From positions 1 to 64,000 of the forward strand of contig JBBPSI010000033.1 of the NCBI GenBank assembly GCA_038093515.1: a stretch of DNA of 64,000 bases, read 5' to 3'. A model generated the notes under the pieces. That model was given only the letters and a program-made list of their open reading frames with translations. It ran no database searches and was not told where the DNA came from. Below, in pieces: positions 13,603 through 24,305 of the stretch. Position 1 is the stretch's first letter, and the number at the start of each line of letters is the position of its first letter. The DNA is from Butyriboletus loyo. Lineage: Eukaryota; Basidiomycota; Agaricomycetes; Boletales; Boletaceae. The position numbers and the translations under genes are program-made.

Positions 13603-14624
13603 ATGCATACCAGCGAGTACGACTACCTTTTCAAGCTTCTCCTCATCGGCGACTCTGGTGTTGGAAAGGTTCGTTCTGCCCTGTGGCAATCCATGTTAAT
13701 TTGTTCATTGACAAAAACATCCACCTCCAGTCCTGTTTGCTTCTTCGGTTTGCAGATGATACATACACGGAGAGCTATATCAGCACCATTGGCGTAGACT
13801 TCAAGATTCGTACCATCGAGCTCGAGGGAAAGACTGTGAAGCTCCAGATTGTAGGTCTTTCCTTCAACTTCTTTATCTCAGGGCTTGTTCGGTTTTTCTT
13901 TCTACGCTACAACTTATCCATGAGCCATCCCGCTTGGAATTCAACATTATGCCTTACTAAAGTCACTGACTCCACGTATTGCGCGTTCTAGTGGGATACT
14001 GCCGGTACGTTCTCTTCTAACCCTCTTCACTCTCTTGCTCATACCTATGAAACAGGTCAGGAACGCTTCCGCACGATCACTTCGTCCTACTACAGAGGTG
14101 CTCACGGCATCATCGTCGTTTACGATGTCACGGACAATGGTAAGATTTGATCATCTTTGCTCAACGATGGTTGCTAAGTGAATCCCCTAGACAGTTTCAC
14201 GAATGTCAAGCAATGGCTTCAAGAAATTGACCGATACGCGTCGGAGGGTGTTAACAAGCTGTTGGTAGGGAACAAATCCGACCTTACAAGCAAGAAAGTG
14301 GTCGAGTACAGCGTAGCAAAGGTAACGTTTCTTTTCTTGTATGCCCTTATTCGCCCTCTTTATCTTTATTTCAGGAATTTGCCGATCAATTGACCATCCC
14401 TTTCTTGGAGACCTCGGCCAAGAATGCAACGAATGTCGAGCAAGCCTTCTTGACCATGGCCAAGCAAATCAAAGATAGGTAGGTAATCCGCCTGTGCATC
14501 ATGACGAGATACCAAGAGTTGTTTCAGAATGGGATCCACGTCGACACCCGCCGGCGGGGCAAAGTCCTCGACTGTCACTCCTGGCCAATCTGTACAGCAG
14601 CAGCAGTCCGGCGGATGCTGCTGA
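13603..14624 (+). CDS. YPT1: Rab1-type GTPase YPT1
   Basis: Rab GTPase of ER-to-Golgi transport and autophagy. Exon 1 (13603-13668) [20 protein letters not shown]; exon 2 (13731-13850) [19 protein letters not shown]; a 13-nt exon 3 (13992-14004) encodes WDTA and the first base of Gly; exon 4 starts at 14056 with [23 protein letters not shown] and [14 protein letters not shown] complete the nucleotide site. The C-terminus is QQQQSGGCC, a double-cysteine tail for two geranylgeranyl groups, stop 14622-14624. The RabGGTase alpha subunit BET4 is encoded 26 kb away in this window. Confidence 0.98.
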
Positions 14625-14989
14625 ATGGGAACACCTGCGGTGTACTAGCAGAGCTTCTATACACAATTCGATATCGTCAGCATCACGCATGCGGTACAAT
14701 AGGAGCGATATTCTTTCATTTATATATAACCTTCTCTCCGGAGTACTGCTAAAGTGTAGTTGGACATGTGTTGGTTTCCGTTTAAAGCTGGCTTCCGTCT
14801 GTTGCTTGTCCTCTTTAATACTAGTCTTTACTGTGCGTGAAATGGGAGCGTGGGGGTTGACAGCCTGACTCTGCTAAGTTGGGATGCAAACACGAGACCG
14901 ACTGCTTCCCTCTTATCGATCTTGAGCGGGCTACATTAACTCGCCCATCAGTCAGGTCTCCCTTCTCTTAATCGTGCTTCATCTATCCA
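14625..14989. other. Intergenic spacer YPT1-Argonaute
   Basis: A 365-nt tandem spacer: YPT1 3' UTR followed by the Argonaute promoter. An AT-rich patch (TATATATAA near 14720) is visible. No ORF of note. Confidence 0.4.
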
Positions 14990-17900
14990 ATGTCTCGTCC
15001 CGGCGGCCCACCCCAAGGCTCACGCCGACTTCAGGTCGTCACCAATTCGTTCAAGATCACCGGTCTTCCCAGGAAAGCGTATTATCAGTATGACGGTGAG
15101 CCCACACGTCGGTATCACGCGCCATAGGTCATTCCGATCACTTCTTCGCGTGGGCGTCACGCATACAGTTTGTGAGTGTTACAGCGTCGTGTACCACGTT
15201 CACTCATGCGCGCTTCCCGATTTTCCAGCATTCGGGGACGACAGGGTCTCGCGTGATTCGCGTCGACGCATAGAGATCTTCGAGAGGCTTCAGAACCACA
15301 CCCAGCCGGACGTCTTCAAGCCCAAGGTCATCTATGACAGCGACGCAATCGCGTACTCTTCCACCGTGCTATCCTTTGGGAACGCGGCAACTGTAAGTCT
15401 GTCAGAGGGTCGGTAAACGCGTAGCGTGCTGATCACACAATCTGATAGTTCGATGTACACATGTCGGACCGCCCCAGTAGAGATGGCCTAGGTCAAGCGC
15501 GGGGCGTTTTCCAGGTCTCTTTGAAACGCGTCGATGCGGCGCCAATCACCTTCGAGTAAGCAGAGTTCTTGTCTACCTGGCTATTTATGTATGGCGTGTA
15601 GGGATCTCCAACGCCTCCTTGATGGCCACACCACGCAGCTCAGTCCCCGCGCAACTGTTGCGCTGAATTTGATTCAACTCATCGTGCGTCAGAGCCCCAA
15701 TCTGTGAGTCATCCCCCAAAGCATACGCACGTCCGGATTGTTGATGTTCACCATCGTTTAGCAAATATCCTAACAACGTGAGAGCTTTCTTCTGTCGGGA
15801 GGCCGGCAGCAGGGTTCTCGGGGGTGGTCTCGAAATTTTGAAAGGGTATTACCAGTATGTCTGTTTCTTATTCGATTATGAACATGAACGTTGATCGCTA
15901 TGATTGCGTAGGAGCGTTCGCCCCACGCTTCGAACGCTCCTGGTAAACATTGACACGTCTTGCGGTATCGTGTAAGCCTCTTCCACAATCCTAGAAGCTT
16001 GATAATCACCTGTTCCAGCTACCAAGAAGGCCCCATGCCCGAAATTGCCCTTAGTTTCCTGGAGACAACCCACCCTCGCGCGCTCAACCTTAGCGAGGGG
16101 CCCGAACTCTTGAAGCTCAGGAAATTTTTCAAAGGTATCTTTATTACGTTCACGCACCGCAAGGGAAGGAAGAAGATCGAGTCGATCGTACCCCGCGGTG
16201 GATTGCAACAATTCGAGTGGAATAAGGACAAATCCGACGGTGTTGTGCAGAGCACGACTGTTCAGGTAGATTTCACGTTGTATTTGTTTCTCTGCATTCA
16301 TCAGTCATTGTGATAGGCATATTTCAGGGAAGCGTACAATATCACGCTCAGGTATCCGGATGCCGTTGGTGTCAGGATTGGAGGAGGCAGCATTGTACCC
16401 ATCGAACTGTGCATTATCGCGCCAAATCAGCGATTTACGCGCAGGTTGCCGCAAGAATTGACCAAGAAGATGGTCGAGTTCACTTCCGATAGACCCAAGG
16501 CCCGGCTTGAGGCCATCCACCGTGCACTTGGACGTGCTGGAGGTGTAAGCACTTACGTTAGGCTTGTCATGCATGCATCCCTAACTCCTTGATGTTTCAT
16601 CAAGGCTTTGGACTATGCCTCGTCACCTTTCGTGAGAGATGCTGAGATGGAGGTGTCTACGACGCCCACCCTCATTGATGGCAAGGTTCTCTCGACTCCC
16701 CCCATGAAGTACAGTGGTCCCGAGCTATTGGTAAATTATATTTTCACAGACGAATGAATGACATTGCTTATCTTACTTTAGATCCCGAAGTTTGGAGCTT
16801 GGAATGCAGTGAGACAACAATTCAAAGAGCCAAAAAACATCAACTGCTGGGCTGTTGTTGATTATAGTCCCAATCCTGCCAGGGATAGGCGAAGCAATGA
16901 GAGGTTCGTACAGATGATTACAGAGAATTGCCAGAAGCTAGGTATGAGAAATTCAATGTTTACTGTCTTTAATTTCACTCAATCTTGTTAGGAATGTGTA
17001 AGTTCTCTCAGTTTTTCCGCATGTAGGCATATCCTGAATTCTGGAAGCAATGGCTTCTCTCCAGGTCTACATCAGTGGCAATGGAAGTAATGTAACTCAA
17101 GTCAGTATTTTCTCATTCAAGACTATTATTATGCCTCACACATAACACATGTATGTAGGATTTAATCCAGGCTGCTAGACAAGCCACTGCTACGAACAAT
17201 GCTCCCCAGCCTGACTTGATCTTGGTCATTCTTCCACCATCCGCCCCGGAAATCCGATTTAACGTAAAACGTCATGGAGATGTTCAGGAAGGGGTAAGTA
17301 ATACAATGCCTCGCAAAGCACAATGCTATAAATTTATTCTAGGTTGTCACACAATGTGTCGTAAGTCTTGACTTAATAATCATTCCATTCAGTTCCCTTG
17401 ACTTCATTTAGCGCGTCGACAAGATTGCTCGGGCCAACGATCAGTATTGCAATAATGTGGCAATGAAGTAGGTATTGAGCTTTCCTTGGGCAAGTCCCTC
17501 TAATACGCTTATCTGAAGGATCAATGCAAAACTGGGTGGTGTCAATGCAGTACCCCAATCTAGGGTACTGCAGCAACTTGCTCAACGACCCTTCATCATC
17601 ATGGGTGATTTTAAACTTTCAACTGTAATGCAGAAAAATTAGCTAACGGAAAACAGGGGCTGATGTGGGTCACCCAGCACCTGGAGTGTATGATCAACCT
17701 TCTGTTGCTGCGCTTGTGGCATCTTATGACACGCAGGGGATGAAATACAATGCCTACACGACCATCCAGCCACCGCGATTAGAGACAATAGAGCAACTGC
17801 AATACATGGTACAAGTAAGTGTATCCCAAAATCATTTAGTTGGTTTGACAGAAATTTCTAAATTGCTCATTAGAGAGCCCTTGATGATTTTGGTAAGGAG

Positions 17901-18884
17901 CATGGCAGAGGAGCCGAGAGACTTGTATTTTTCCGTGATGGACTGTCCGAGGGTGAATATGTCAAGGTCGCAGAGAAGGAGATCAAGGAGATCAAAGGTT
18001 AGTTCCGCCTCCTTACTCAGAGCACAATTAACTGTTTTTTCGCCAAGCTGCTATTGACGAGGTTTGGAGGGTGAGAAAGCCACGTGAGTCGAAGCCTACT
18101 GTGACTTTCATTGTTGTTGGAAAACGGTCAGTATTTAAATCTCTACTTGTCAGTCGTCTCAATGCACGCTTTCTAGACATCACGTTCGGTTCTTCCCGCA
18201 AAACGAGTAAGTTCCCAACTAGCTTTGCATTGCATTGAAATCATAGTATTGTAGGCGGGATGCAGACAAGTCCGGGAACTGCCCGGCGGGATTTGTTGCT
18301 GACCAAGGCATCGGAAACCCCATTGCCAGGGACTACTACCTGCAATCCCATGGTGGTTTGTTGGGAAGTAAGCGATTTGCCAGTATTATTCTTTGTGTTC
18401 CGCATCTATGATCACTTTCTAGCAAGCAGGCCTTCCCATTACATCGTCATCCAGGACGAGAACTTCTCCAACAGTATCGACAGGCGAGTTTGTGATATGA
18501 TAAGGAAGATGGACTGACATAGTTTTTGCTCTAGCTTGCAGGAGCTCTCCTTTGTGTTGTGTCATGCCTATGCTCGAGCGACCCGGTCCGTTTCTATTCC
18601 GGCCCCAGTGTATTGTGAGTAAGCCTGGCAAAGTCATCTTGGTCTGTCCTCACGTTGACCCGTAGACGCTGATGTATGTGAATTGATCGCGAGTGGCTAC
18701 TAGCATGCTGATCTTTGAACAGCTTGTTTGCGGTCGCGCCAACTTTCATTTCCCCCAAGAGCTCAGGTACGATGATAGTTCTGCCTCGGTCACTTCTGGC
18801 AAGACCAGCTTCAACCTCGAACGATGGAAGACCGGCTTCCAGGAAGTCCACAAGAACATGTTGAAGAAGATGTTTTATATGTGA
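14990..18884 (+). CDS. Argonaute protein (RNA silencing)
   Basis: Guide-RNA binding slicer of the RNAi pathway. N-terminal domain (FKPKVIYDSDAIAYSS), linker, PAZ (EAYNITLRYPDAVGVRIGGG region), MID (PDLILVILPPSAPEIRF) and PIWI domains occur in the usual order. The PIWI tetrad appears complete: Asp in IIMGADVGHPAPG, Glu in LETIEQLQYMV, Asp in FFRDGLSEGEY, and a final Asp in PVYYADLVCGRANFHF, so DEDD, compatible with slicing. The last Asp is encoded in an 8-nt microexon (18666-18673) between 51- and 49-nt introns. The gene is very intron-rich. Start ATG 14990 (MSRPGGPPQGSRRL); stop 18882-18884. Confidence 0.96.
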
Positions 18885-19008
18885 TCTAGTTTGTACATTT
18901 AGCTCCATCTACCACCCTCTTTCTGCAAGGCGTCCGCCTTTGATGTTTGCGTCGCTGTACGAAGGAATGAAAATTGTTTGTGTGAGGTTGCCTCACGATG
19001 GGTGCGAC

Positions 19009-20494
19009 TCACATCGTAAGACCGACCATGGGCGCGCCAAGATTCTCGGAAATCTGTAGAAAATGTGTCAAGTTTCTGTCGACCTGACCTGTCTTTCGCT
19101 CCGTACCTCGGCGAGGACTTTTGGGTTGTTGTGGTGCGTCACCTGGGGTTTCCGAATCAGCAGGTATGGCGCGTAGAAATACGGAAAGCGTACAGCTTGG
19201 ACGATAGCCCTCGCTCTCTTGGCTGGGTCGCCAGACTTGGAAGCGGTCAAGTTTCGGGTCAAACAGGGCACGAAGAACGTACGTGGAAAATACCAGATCC
19301 GACAAACACTTGTGATGCACCTCATTACTATGCGTGATTCATGTTAGTGAGGCATCAACTCACCTCCGTCGCAGCCGAGCTGCATCATGAGGGCTGCATC
19401 CGCTGATCGCGAAGCGTCAAATGGACACGCATACCCGTGTGCGGTCGTGTACGTACCGGGGGTCGCGATACCACCGGCGGCAAAGTTGACCACGGGGAGC
19501 CGCTTCAGACGGGCAGCTTCCTTTAATAGATGGAACGGGGCTTGTATGTGTTTTGCGTAGGCGTAAAGTTCCTCTTCGTTCATGACGCTTGCCTTGCGAA
19601 TCTCGCTCATTACGGTGCGCTGGTGACGAACAGCCTCGACGACGTTGCCAGTGCCTGCTTCACCCTTTGTCCTGATGAAGGCAGCGCCCTCGGAGATACG
19701 TCGTAATGCCTCGCCCAAGTCACGGGCGCCGCAGACGAAGGGAATTTTGAAAGGATGCTTGTTAATGTGGTGTTCTTCGTCCGCCGGTGTCAGGACCTCT
19801 GATTCGTCGATGTAGTCGACGCCGATCGCTTGAATTACCTTGGGTCGGAGGGGGCAAGGATGAGAGATATGAAAGACGACCGGACACGAACGAGTCGTAC
19901 CTGCGCCTCGACAAAGTGGCCGATACGAACTTTGGCCATGACGGGAATGGTGACGGCGTTAATGATGTCCTTGATCATCGCAGGGTCGCTCTGCGATATG
20001 AAGTGAGGCACACAGGCACGAAAATGGGTGATATGCGATGTTACCATTCGGGATACGCCTCCTTGTGCTCTGATGTCTGCGGGAACGCGCTCCAGCGCCA
20101 TGACGGCACAGGCACCTGCTTCCTCCGCGATGCGAGCCTGGGCGTGGCCGTCAGATGGACCGGGGGAACTATGTGGAGTGATAGAGCGTTACCTGCTCGA
20201 CGTTGACGACGTCCATGATGACGCCCCCCTAACAGATGACGAAGTCGTCACGAACAGGAAAGCGAAAGGGTGACTGTGTGGAAACGTACCTTGAGCATCT
20301 GTGCCAAACCGGACTTGACCTGGGGACGATGAGCATGGTAAGGAGCGTGAGGGAGATGATTCGACACGTACCCCGAAGGTGCCCAGGCTTGTGTTTCCGC
20401 CATCACGCGGGGTGGAGCGAGCGGGAGCTGGTGGACCACCAGGTGCAGCGATGGCGGGAGGGATTGTGGAAGGGGCAGAAGACGGGGCAGCCAT
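19009..20494 (-). CDS. Pyridoxal 5'-phosphate synthase PDX1/SNZ subunit
   Basis: Synthase subunit that makes vitamin B6 (PLP) from ribose 5-phosphate, glyceraldehyde 3-phosphate and ammonia from the PDX2/SNO glutaminase. A Pro/Ala-rich leader follows ATG 20492-20494, then [119 protein letters not shown] and the end [11 protein letters not shown]. The partner PDX2 gene is not in the window. Confidence 0.97.
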
Positions 20495-20828
20495 GTTGAG
20501 GATGGACGATGGGGAAGAAAGCGAAAGGCAAAGACTTGAGAGGTTGGGTGGCGGAAACGGAAAAGATGACTCCGTGGGTTGAAAAATAAAATAAAATTTA
20601 AGAGCGGGGTGAATTACGAGGTTGTCTCAATCCGCGCGGGGACAGGCCTGAGTGTGAGAGGGGCGATCGACTGTTGTTCTTGCATTGACATGCCGAGATA
20701 GCAGACAAGGGCTGAAGACAGAACGGCTATTTAATGACAAGAGCCCTACATATGTATGATGCAGTGAAACCTATGAAAGCTGGCAACGGCATGGGTGTCA
20801 AGCGGTGATTGTCGTGGCATGGGAGGCG
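20495..20828. other. Intergenic spacer mL49-PDX1
   Basis: A 334-nt stretch holding the 3' end of the mL49 gene and the PDX1 promoter. An A-rich run (AAAAATAAAATAAAA) lies near 20582-20600. Nothing else recognised. Confidence 0.4.
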
Positions 20829-21170
20829 TTAGAAGCCCTTGGCTGTGAGCCACGCCATCACGTCCCTCTTGAAGCGTCCGCCAGAGAGGACGACGTGCGT
20901 CTGGTTGTGGACCTTTACGGTGAGACGCTGGGCGTGCGGAGAGTCGGGGTCGAACTGGGACTGCCTGAGGTCCTGGGCAAGAGACTGGGCGGGGGTGAGC
21001 AGGAGAGGGGGGAGGGAGAAGGGGCTCACGTCGACGCGACCGTCTACGTTTCTGATGTGGAGTTGGTAGCGTGTGCGCGCGTTGCGAATGTCGGAGTAGA
21101 CGGGGAGGGATCCACGTGAACTGCGACGGACAAAGTAGGAATGGCGGACGTGCTGTGTCAAGGACGCCAT
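20829..21170 (-). CDS. IMG2: Mitochondrial large-subunit ribosomal protein mL49 (IMG2)
   Basis: Single-exon gene of 113 codons. The protein has a basic N-terminus suited to mitochondrial import, followed by the family signature YFVRRSSRGSLPVYSDIRN, TRYQLHIRNVDGRVDV, and the C-terminal VVLSGGRFKRDVMAWLTAKG. Length fits mL49/IMG2. ATG 21168-21170. It is part of the mitoribosome large subunit. Confidence 0.92.
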   Translation of the reverse strand: MASLTQHVRHSYFVRRSSRGSLPVYSDIRNARTRYQLHIRNVDGRVDVSPFSLPPLLLTPAQSLAQDLRQSQFDPDSPHAQRLTVKVHNQTHVVLSGGRFKRDVMAWLTAKGF

Positions 21171-21313
21171 GGTGGATTTGGTTAAAGCGTGAGGATGGGC
21201 CGTTTACGTAGCTCCATCCCGTTTCGTGTTTCTTATCCGAGTCTCACCTTCGCCCCGACGGCCTCGTCGTATATAACCTCGTTTCAGATGATATCCCCTC
21301 TCCCATACACCTC

Positions 21314-21848
21314 ATGAATCCCCCTCCCCGATTCCGTCCCTTCGCCCCCATCCATCCCCCCATCCTCCCCCCCCTCTCCCCCATCGATAACCTCCTCTTC
21401 CAATTCCATCCATTCCTCCCCGATTCCGCTTCCCTCTTCCTCCCCCTCCTCGACTGTGCGCCCTCTCTCCTCCCCCCCGCCCCAACGCTAACCATACCAC
21501 ACAGTCCCCCCTTCCCCGTCAGACACCTGCTCCTCCATCTCCCCCGACGTTTCCCCATCCCCTACGCCGAACACCGTCCGCGTCGTGTGTGACGTCCCCC
21601 TCCTCGCTCCCCGTCCACTCCCCTACCATTCCCCGACATTCCTCCAATTCGACTTGCCCGACACGGACGAGGACCTCTCCCACCCCCCGTATACCCACCG
21701 CCCCTCGAAACGGAAACGCGACATTGCCGACGACCCCCAGCCACAATCAAAGCGTCGTCCCGATATCCACCGTCGGATGTCTCGTCTCGTCCGCCGTCCC
21801 GTGGATCGCCCTTCACCCCCTCACCTCTCCCATCGTTCCCGCGCATAG
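21314..21848 (+). CDS. Small Pro/Ser-rich hypothetical protein with basic nuclear-like tail
   Basis: I do not recognise a family. Two open stretches in different frames are joined by a good 47-nt intron (GTGCGC..GCTAACC..CACACAG, about 21456-21502). The product of about 160 aa starts MNPPPRFRPFAPIHPPILPP, contains FLQFDLPDTDEDLSHPPY, and then a bipartite basic cluster (RPSKRKRDIADDPQPQSKRR) that resembles a nuclear localisation signal. The coding strand is strongly pyrimidine-rich. Divergent from mL49, 143 nt apart. It could be a lineage-specific gene; expression is unproven. Confidence 0.5.
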
Positions 21849-22555
21849 ACTACCCCCTGTCTCACAAAGGTCTCTCCTTTCCCTCTCCTTCCTCATTCTC
21901 TCACATCTTGTCACGCCACAGCGTCATTCTTGTTGCACCCACCCACAGTGGTCTGATGGTACCGGGTGGCATCTCGCATACATACCGCACATGTACTTGC
22001 ATCATACTTACATTACCTTACTTGTATCATATCGGGGCCCCACGTGCATCCCGCCCTTGCCCCGTGAGGTCTCGCAACAGCCCCGTACGTCATAGGGCCA
22101 TCCCACTTTGGTCCTCCTCCATTCAATCCTCAAGGCCGTCCTCCACGCCTTCGTCTCGGTCAGTTCTCGTCTTTTATATCTCCCTCTTCTCTCCTCATCG
22201 CTCCACCTAGCAAAACCCCCGCCCACGATACACCGGCGCGATTCACCCACCTCGAGCTGCCGATCCCGGCGAGAAACACCCACAGTCCGTAACCGTGAGC
22301 AGTCATTTTCTCCCACCACCCGATCAGTCCTCTTACCACCGCGCGCCGCAGCTCAACTTGTCAGCCACGGAGCTGTTGGAGGCAATGCTGGCATGTCCCT
22401 GCGGCGTTCCGTGTCTGTCTCTGACTCATCGGTCAGTTTCAGAACTGCGGTTTCTTCTGTGCGCTACCCTCAGATCCATCTCGCACCCACATCCTCTGTA
22501 ATCAATTTTCGTCTTCACACTAATGTATTATATATTACGATCACCATCATTCTGT
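21849..22555. other. Intergenic, pyrimidine-rich, no gene supported
   Basis: This 707-nt stretch lies between convergent genes. One long frame (22108-22662) lacks an ATG start at its head and runs antisense into the last exon of the neighbouring gene. I treat it as spurious. Confidence 0.45.
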
Positions 22556-24204
22556 TTACTGCACAGTCTCGGCATCAATCCCAAGCTGTCCATGGTGCGC
22601 CTTTTTACGGTGTGCTTCCGCGAGCTCTCGGCGATGCTGCGCGGCACGTAAGTCCAGCGTAGTCATATCAAGCTCGTGAAAGGCTCGACGGCTTGCTTTC
22701 GAGTACCGTCGGCACTCTGCTGCTGCATGAGCGCGGTGAGCTTCCAACCGGTTATACTAATAATAATAAAACTCCTATAATCAGCTATCAATCTACGCAA
22801 ACTGATACTCACCTCTCCCTCATATGTGGCGCTAAACCTGGGTTTCGCCTCGTACCTGGGAATTGTTGGCAAATACGGTTGTGTGACAGCCGCCTCGCTT
22901 GATGGCATTGCATCAGTTTCAATAATTGGTGTCATTTGTTGGCACGCCAATGGAGAACCTGTTCGCCCAGGTGATTCTCCTTTTCCAGGCGCCTCATCTC
23001 GGTTGTCAGAACGATCCTTTCCTTTAGTAGGCGACTCCGTAGTCATGTCGACCTCCATTCGGCTATCCAAAACACCAATACTCTCAACGGGTCGGTCATC
23101 TCCCCGAACAGGTTCAGATTCACTCGGAACGGCTTCCCTGTGAGGCTCATCAAGGTGGTGGAGCTGAAGACCCGTTGCCTCGGGAGATCGGCGTTCGGGC
23201 CCTGACCGTGTGGGACTCAACGCGGAACGTGGATATCGATTTGGGCTAGGGCTTCCTTTACGAGGAGATGGGCTTTTTGGCGGTCGCGGAATATCGCGAG
23301 GTTGATGGGTATCTACCGGCTCAGGCTGCGCGCGAGACGAAGGCGATGATCTACGAGACCTGCTTCCCGTACTTTGGGGGGAAGTCGAGCGCCTTCCTCG
23401 AGATGGATACAATGGCTGTGCCTGGCGAGGGAGAGAATAAGGTTCATGGTGATGGTCTAGTACATTATGAGTATATCCATCGATATGAGCAGCAATGAAC
23501 TCACCACGGCGCGGCGATAATGGTGCAGGACGATAGGTCGGGGAGGCCGGTCGCCTGTCATGTTCGCGATCTCTGGGCCGTTGATCGTCACGGTCCCAAC
23601 TCCTCCCTCGCTCCCTGTTTCTTTCTCTTCTGTAGTCATCGCGACCGTGCCAGTCACTCCCCCTGGTGCCATATCCTCTTCGACTCGACGGCGGACGGTT
23701 TGGACTGTAGTCTTTCCGGGGCGTCCAGGTGTCTCGTCTGTAGTATCCTCGATCCAGATCCCTGTCCCTGTCCCTTTCTCTTTCTCTATCTCTATTTCTT
23801 TCTCTGTCTTTGTCTCTGTCTCTTTCTCTTTCTCTGTCCCTTTCTCTGTCTCTTTCTCTTTCTCTGTCTCTGTCCCGATCCCGGTCGTTCCTGCGGTCGT
23901 CCCTGGCACGGGTATCATCATAGCCACGGTACTCCCTCCCATGATAGGTATCACGAGAACCGGCAATGTACCTATCCACGGAACGTGGAGGTACAGGCGA
24001 CCTTTGCCCACTGGGAGTATACCACGAACGGTTCCCGCGTTCGCGGTCCCGTGCATCACTGTTCCTGTCTCTGTCGTCCCGTTGATGGGAGTACCGCTCT
24101 GGCGATGCGGCGCGTCTGGGACCACTCGGACGCCGGTCATCGCCTGACTCGAGCCATGCGCTCGTTGTCCTCGAGAACTCGGGTTTGGCAGGGAGATTTG
24201 GCAT
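22556..24204 (-). CDS. Arg/Asp/Glu/Ser-rich (RD/RE repeat) protein with C-terminal helix
   Basis: No named family recognised. ATG 24202-24204 ([20 protein letters not shown]). Residues about 100-190 are almost pure RD/RE/ER dipeptides, followed by tyrosine-, arginine- and SP-rich segments with several RSSPSSR-like patches. A 56-nt intron (GTGAGT..TTATTATTAG) in phase 0 joins FSATYEGE to [20 protein letters not shown], and the rest is a helical, Ala/Arg/Glu-rich coiled-coil-like end ([20 protein letters not shown]). About 550 aa. The composition resembles spliceosome- or polymerase-associated RD/RS proteins, so a nuclear RNA role is an inference. It is head-to-head with a cyclin L. Confidence 0.8.
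23758..23884. repeat. TCTCTT/TCTGTC microsatellite-like tract coding RD/RE repeats
   Basis: Imperfect 6-nt periodic tract on the plus strand (TCTCTTTCTCTGTC variants) inside the minus-strand RD/RE gene. All three minus frames and some plus frames stay open because the repeat has no stop codon. Confidence 0.85.
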
Positions 24205-24305
24205 GTCAGAGAGACTTGACCAACTACTAATTTCGTTTTGGGAACACCTGGTCACTTTTTGTTTGGTCGACTTTACATACCCTCCCTCACCCCACGGTCA
24301 TATTC
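24205..24305. promoter_or_regulatory. 101-bp shared divergent promoter, RD/RE gene and cyclin L
   Basis: Only 101 nt separate the two ATGs. The sequence is T-rich on the plus strand toward the cyclin gene. No TATA box is seen. Confidence 0.4.

Noticed and set aside
13175..13990. Two overlapping frames of 174 and 217 codons upstream of and across YPT1
   Set aside because: They are GC-driven frames. The region is the promoter and first exons of YPT1, whose protein is unambiguous in another frame.
20495..20828. Possible riboswitch upstream of the vitamin B6 synthase gene
   Set aside because: Known eukaryotic riboswitches sense thiamine pyrophosphate and sit in thiamine genes. I found no TPP aptamer core here.
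22108..22662. 184-codon plus-strand open frame
   Set aside because: It has no ATG at its head, low-complexity composition, and overlaps the last exon of the RD/RE gene in antisense.
23457..24230. Long open frames on both strands across the RD/RE tract (over 190 codons each)
   Set aside because: They arise because the 6-nt repeat contains no stop in most frames. Only the minus frame from 24204 has a start, flanking non-repeat protein sequence and a matching downstream exon.
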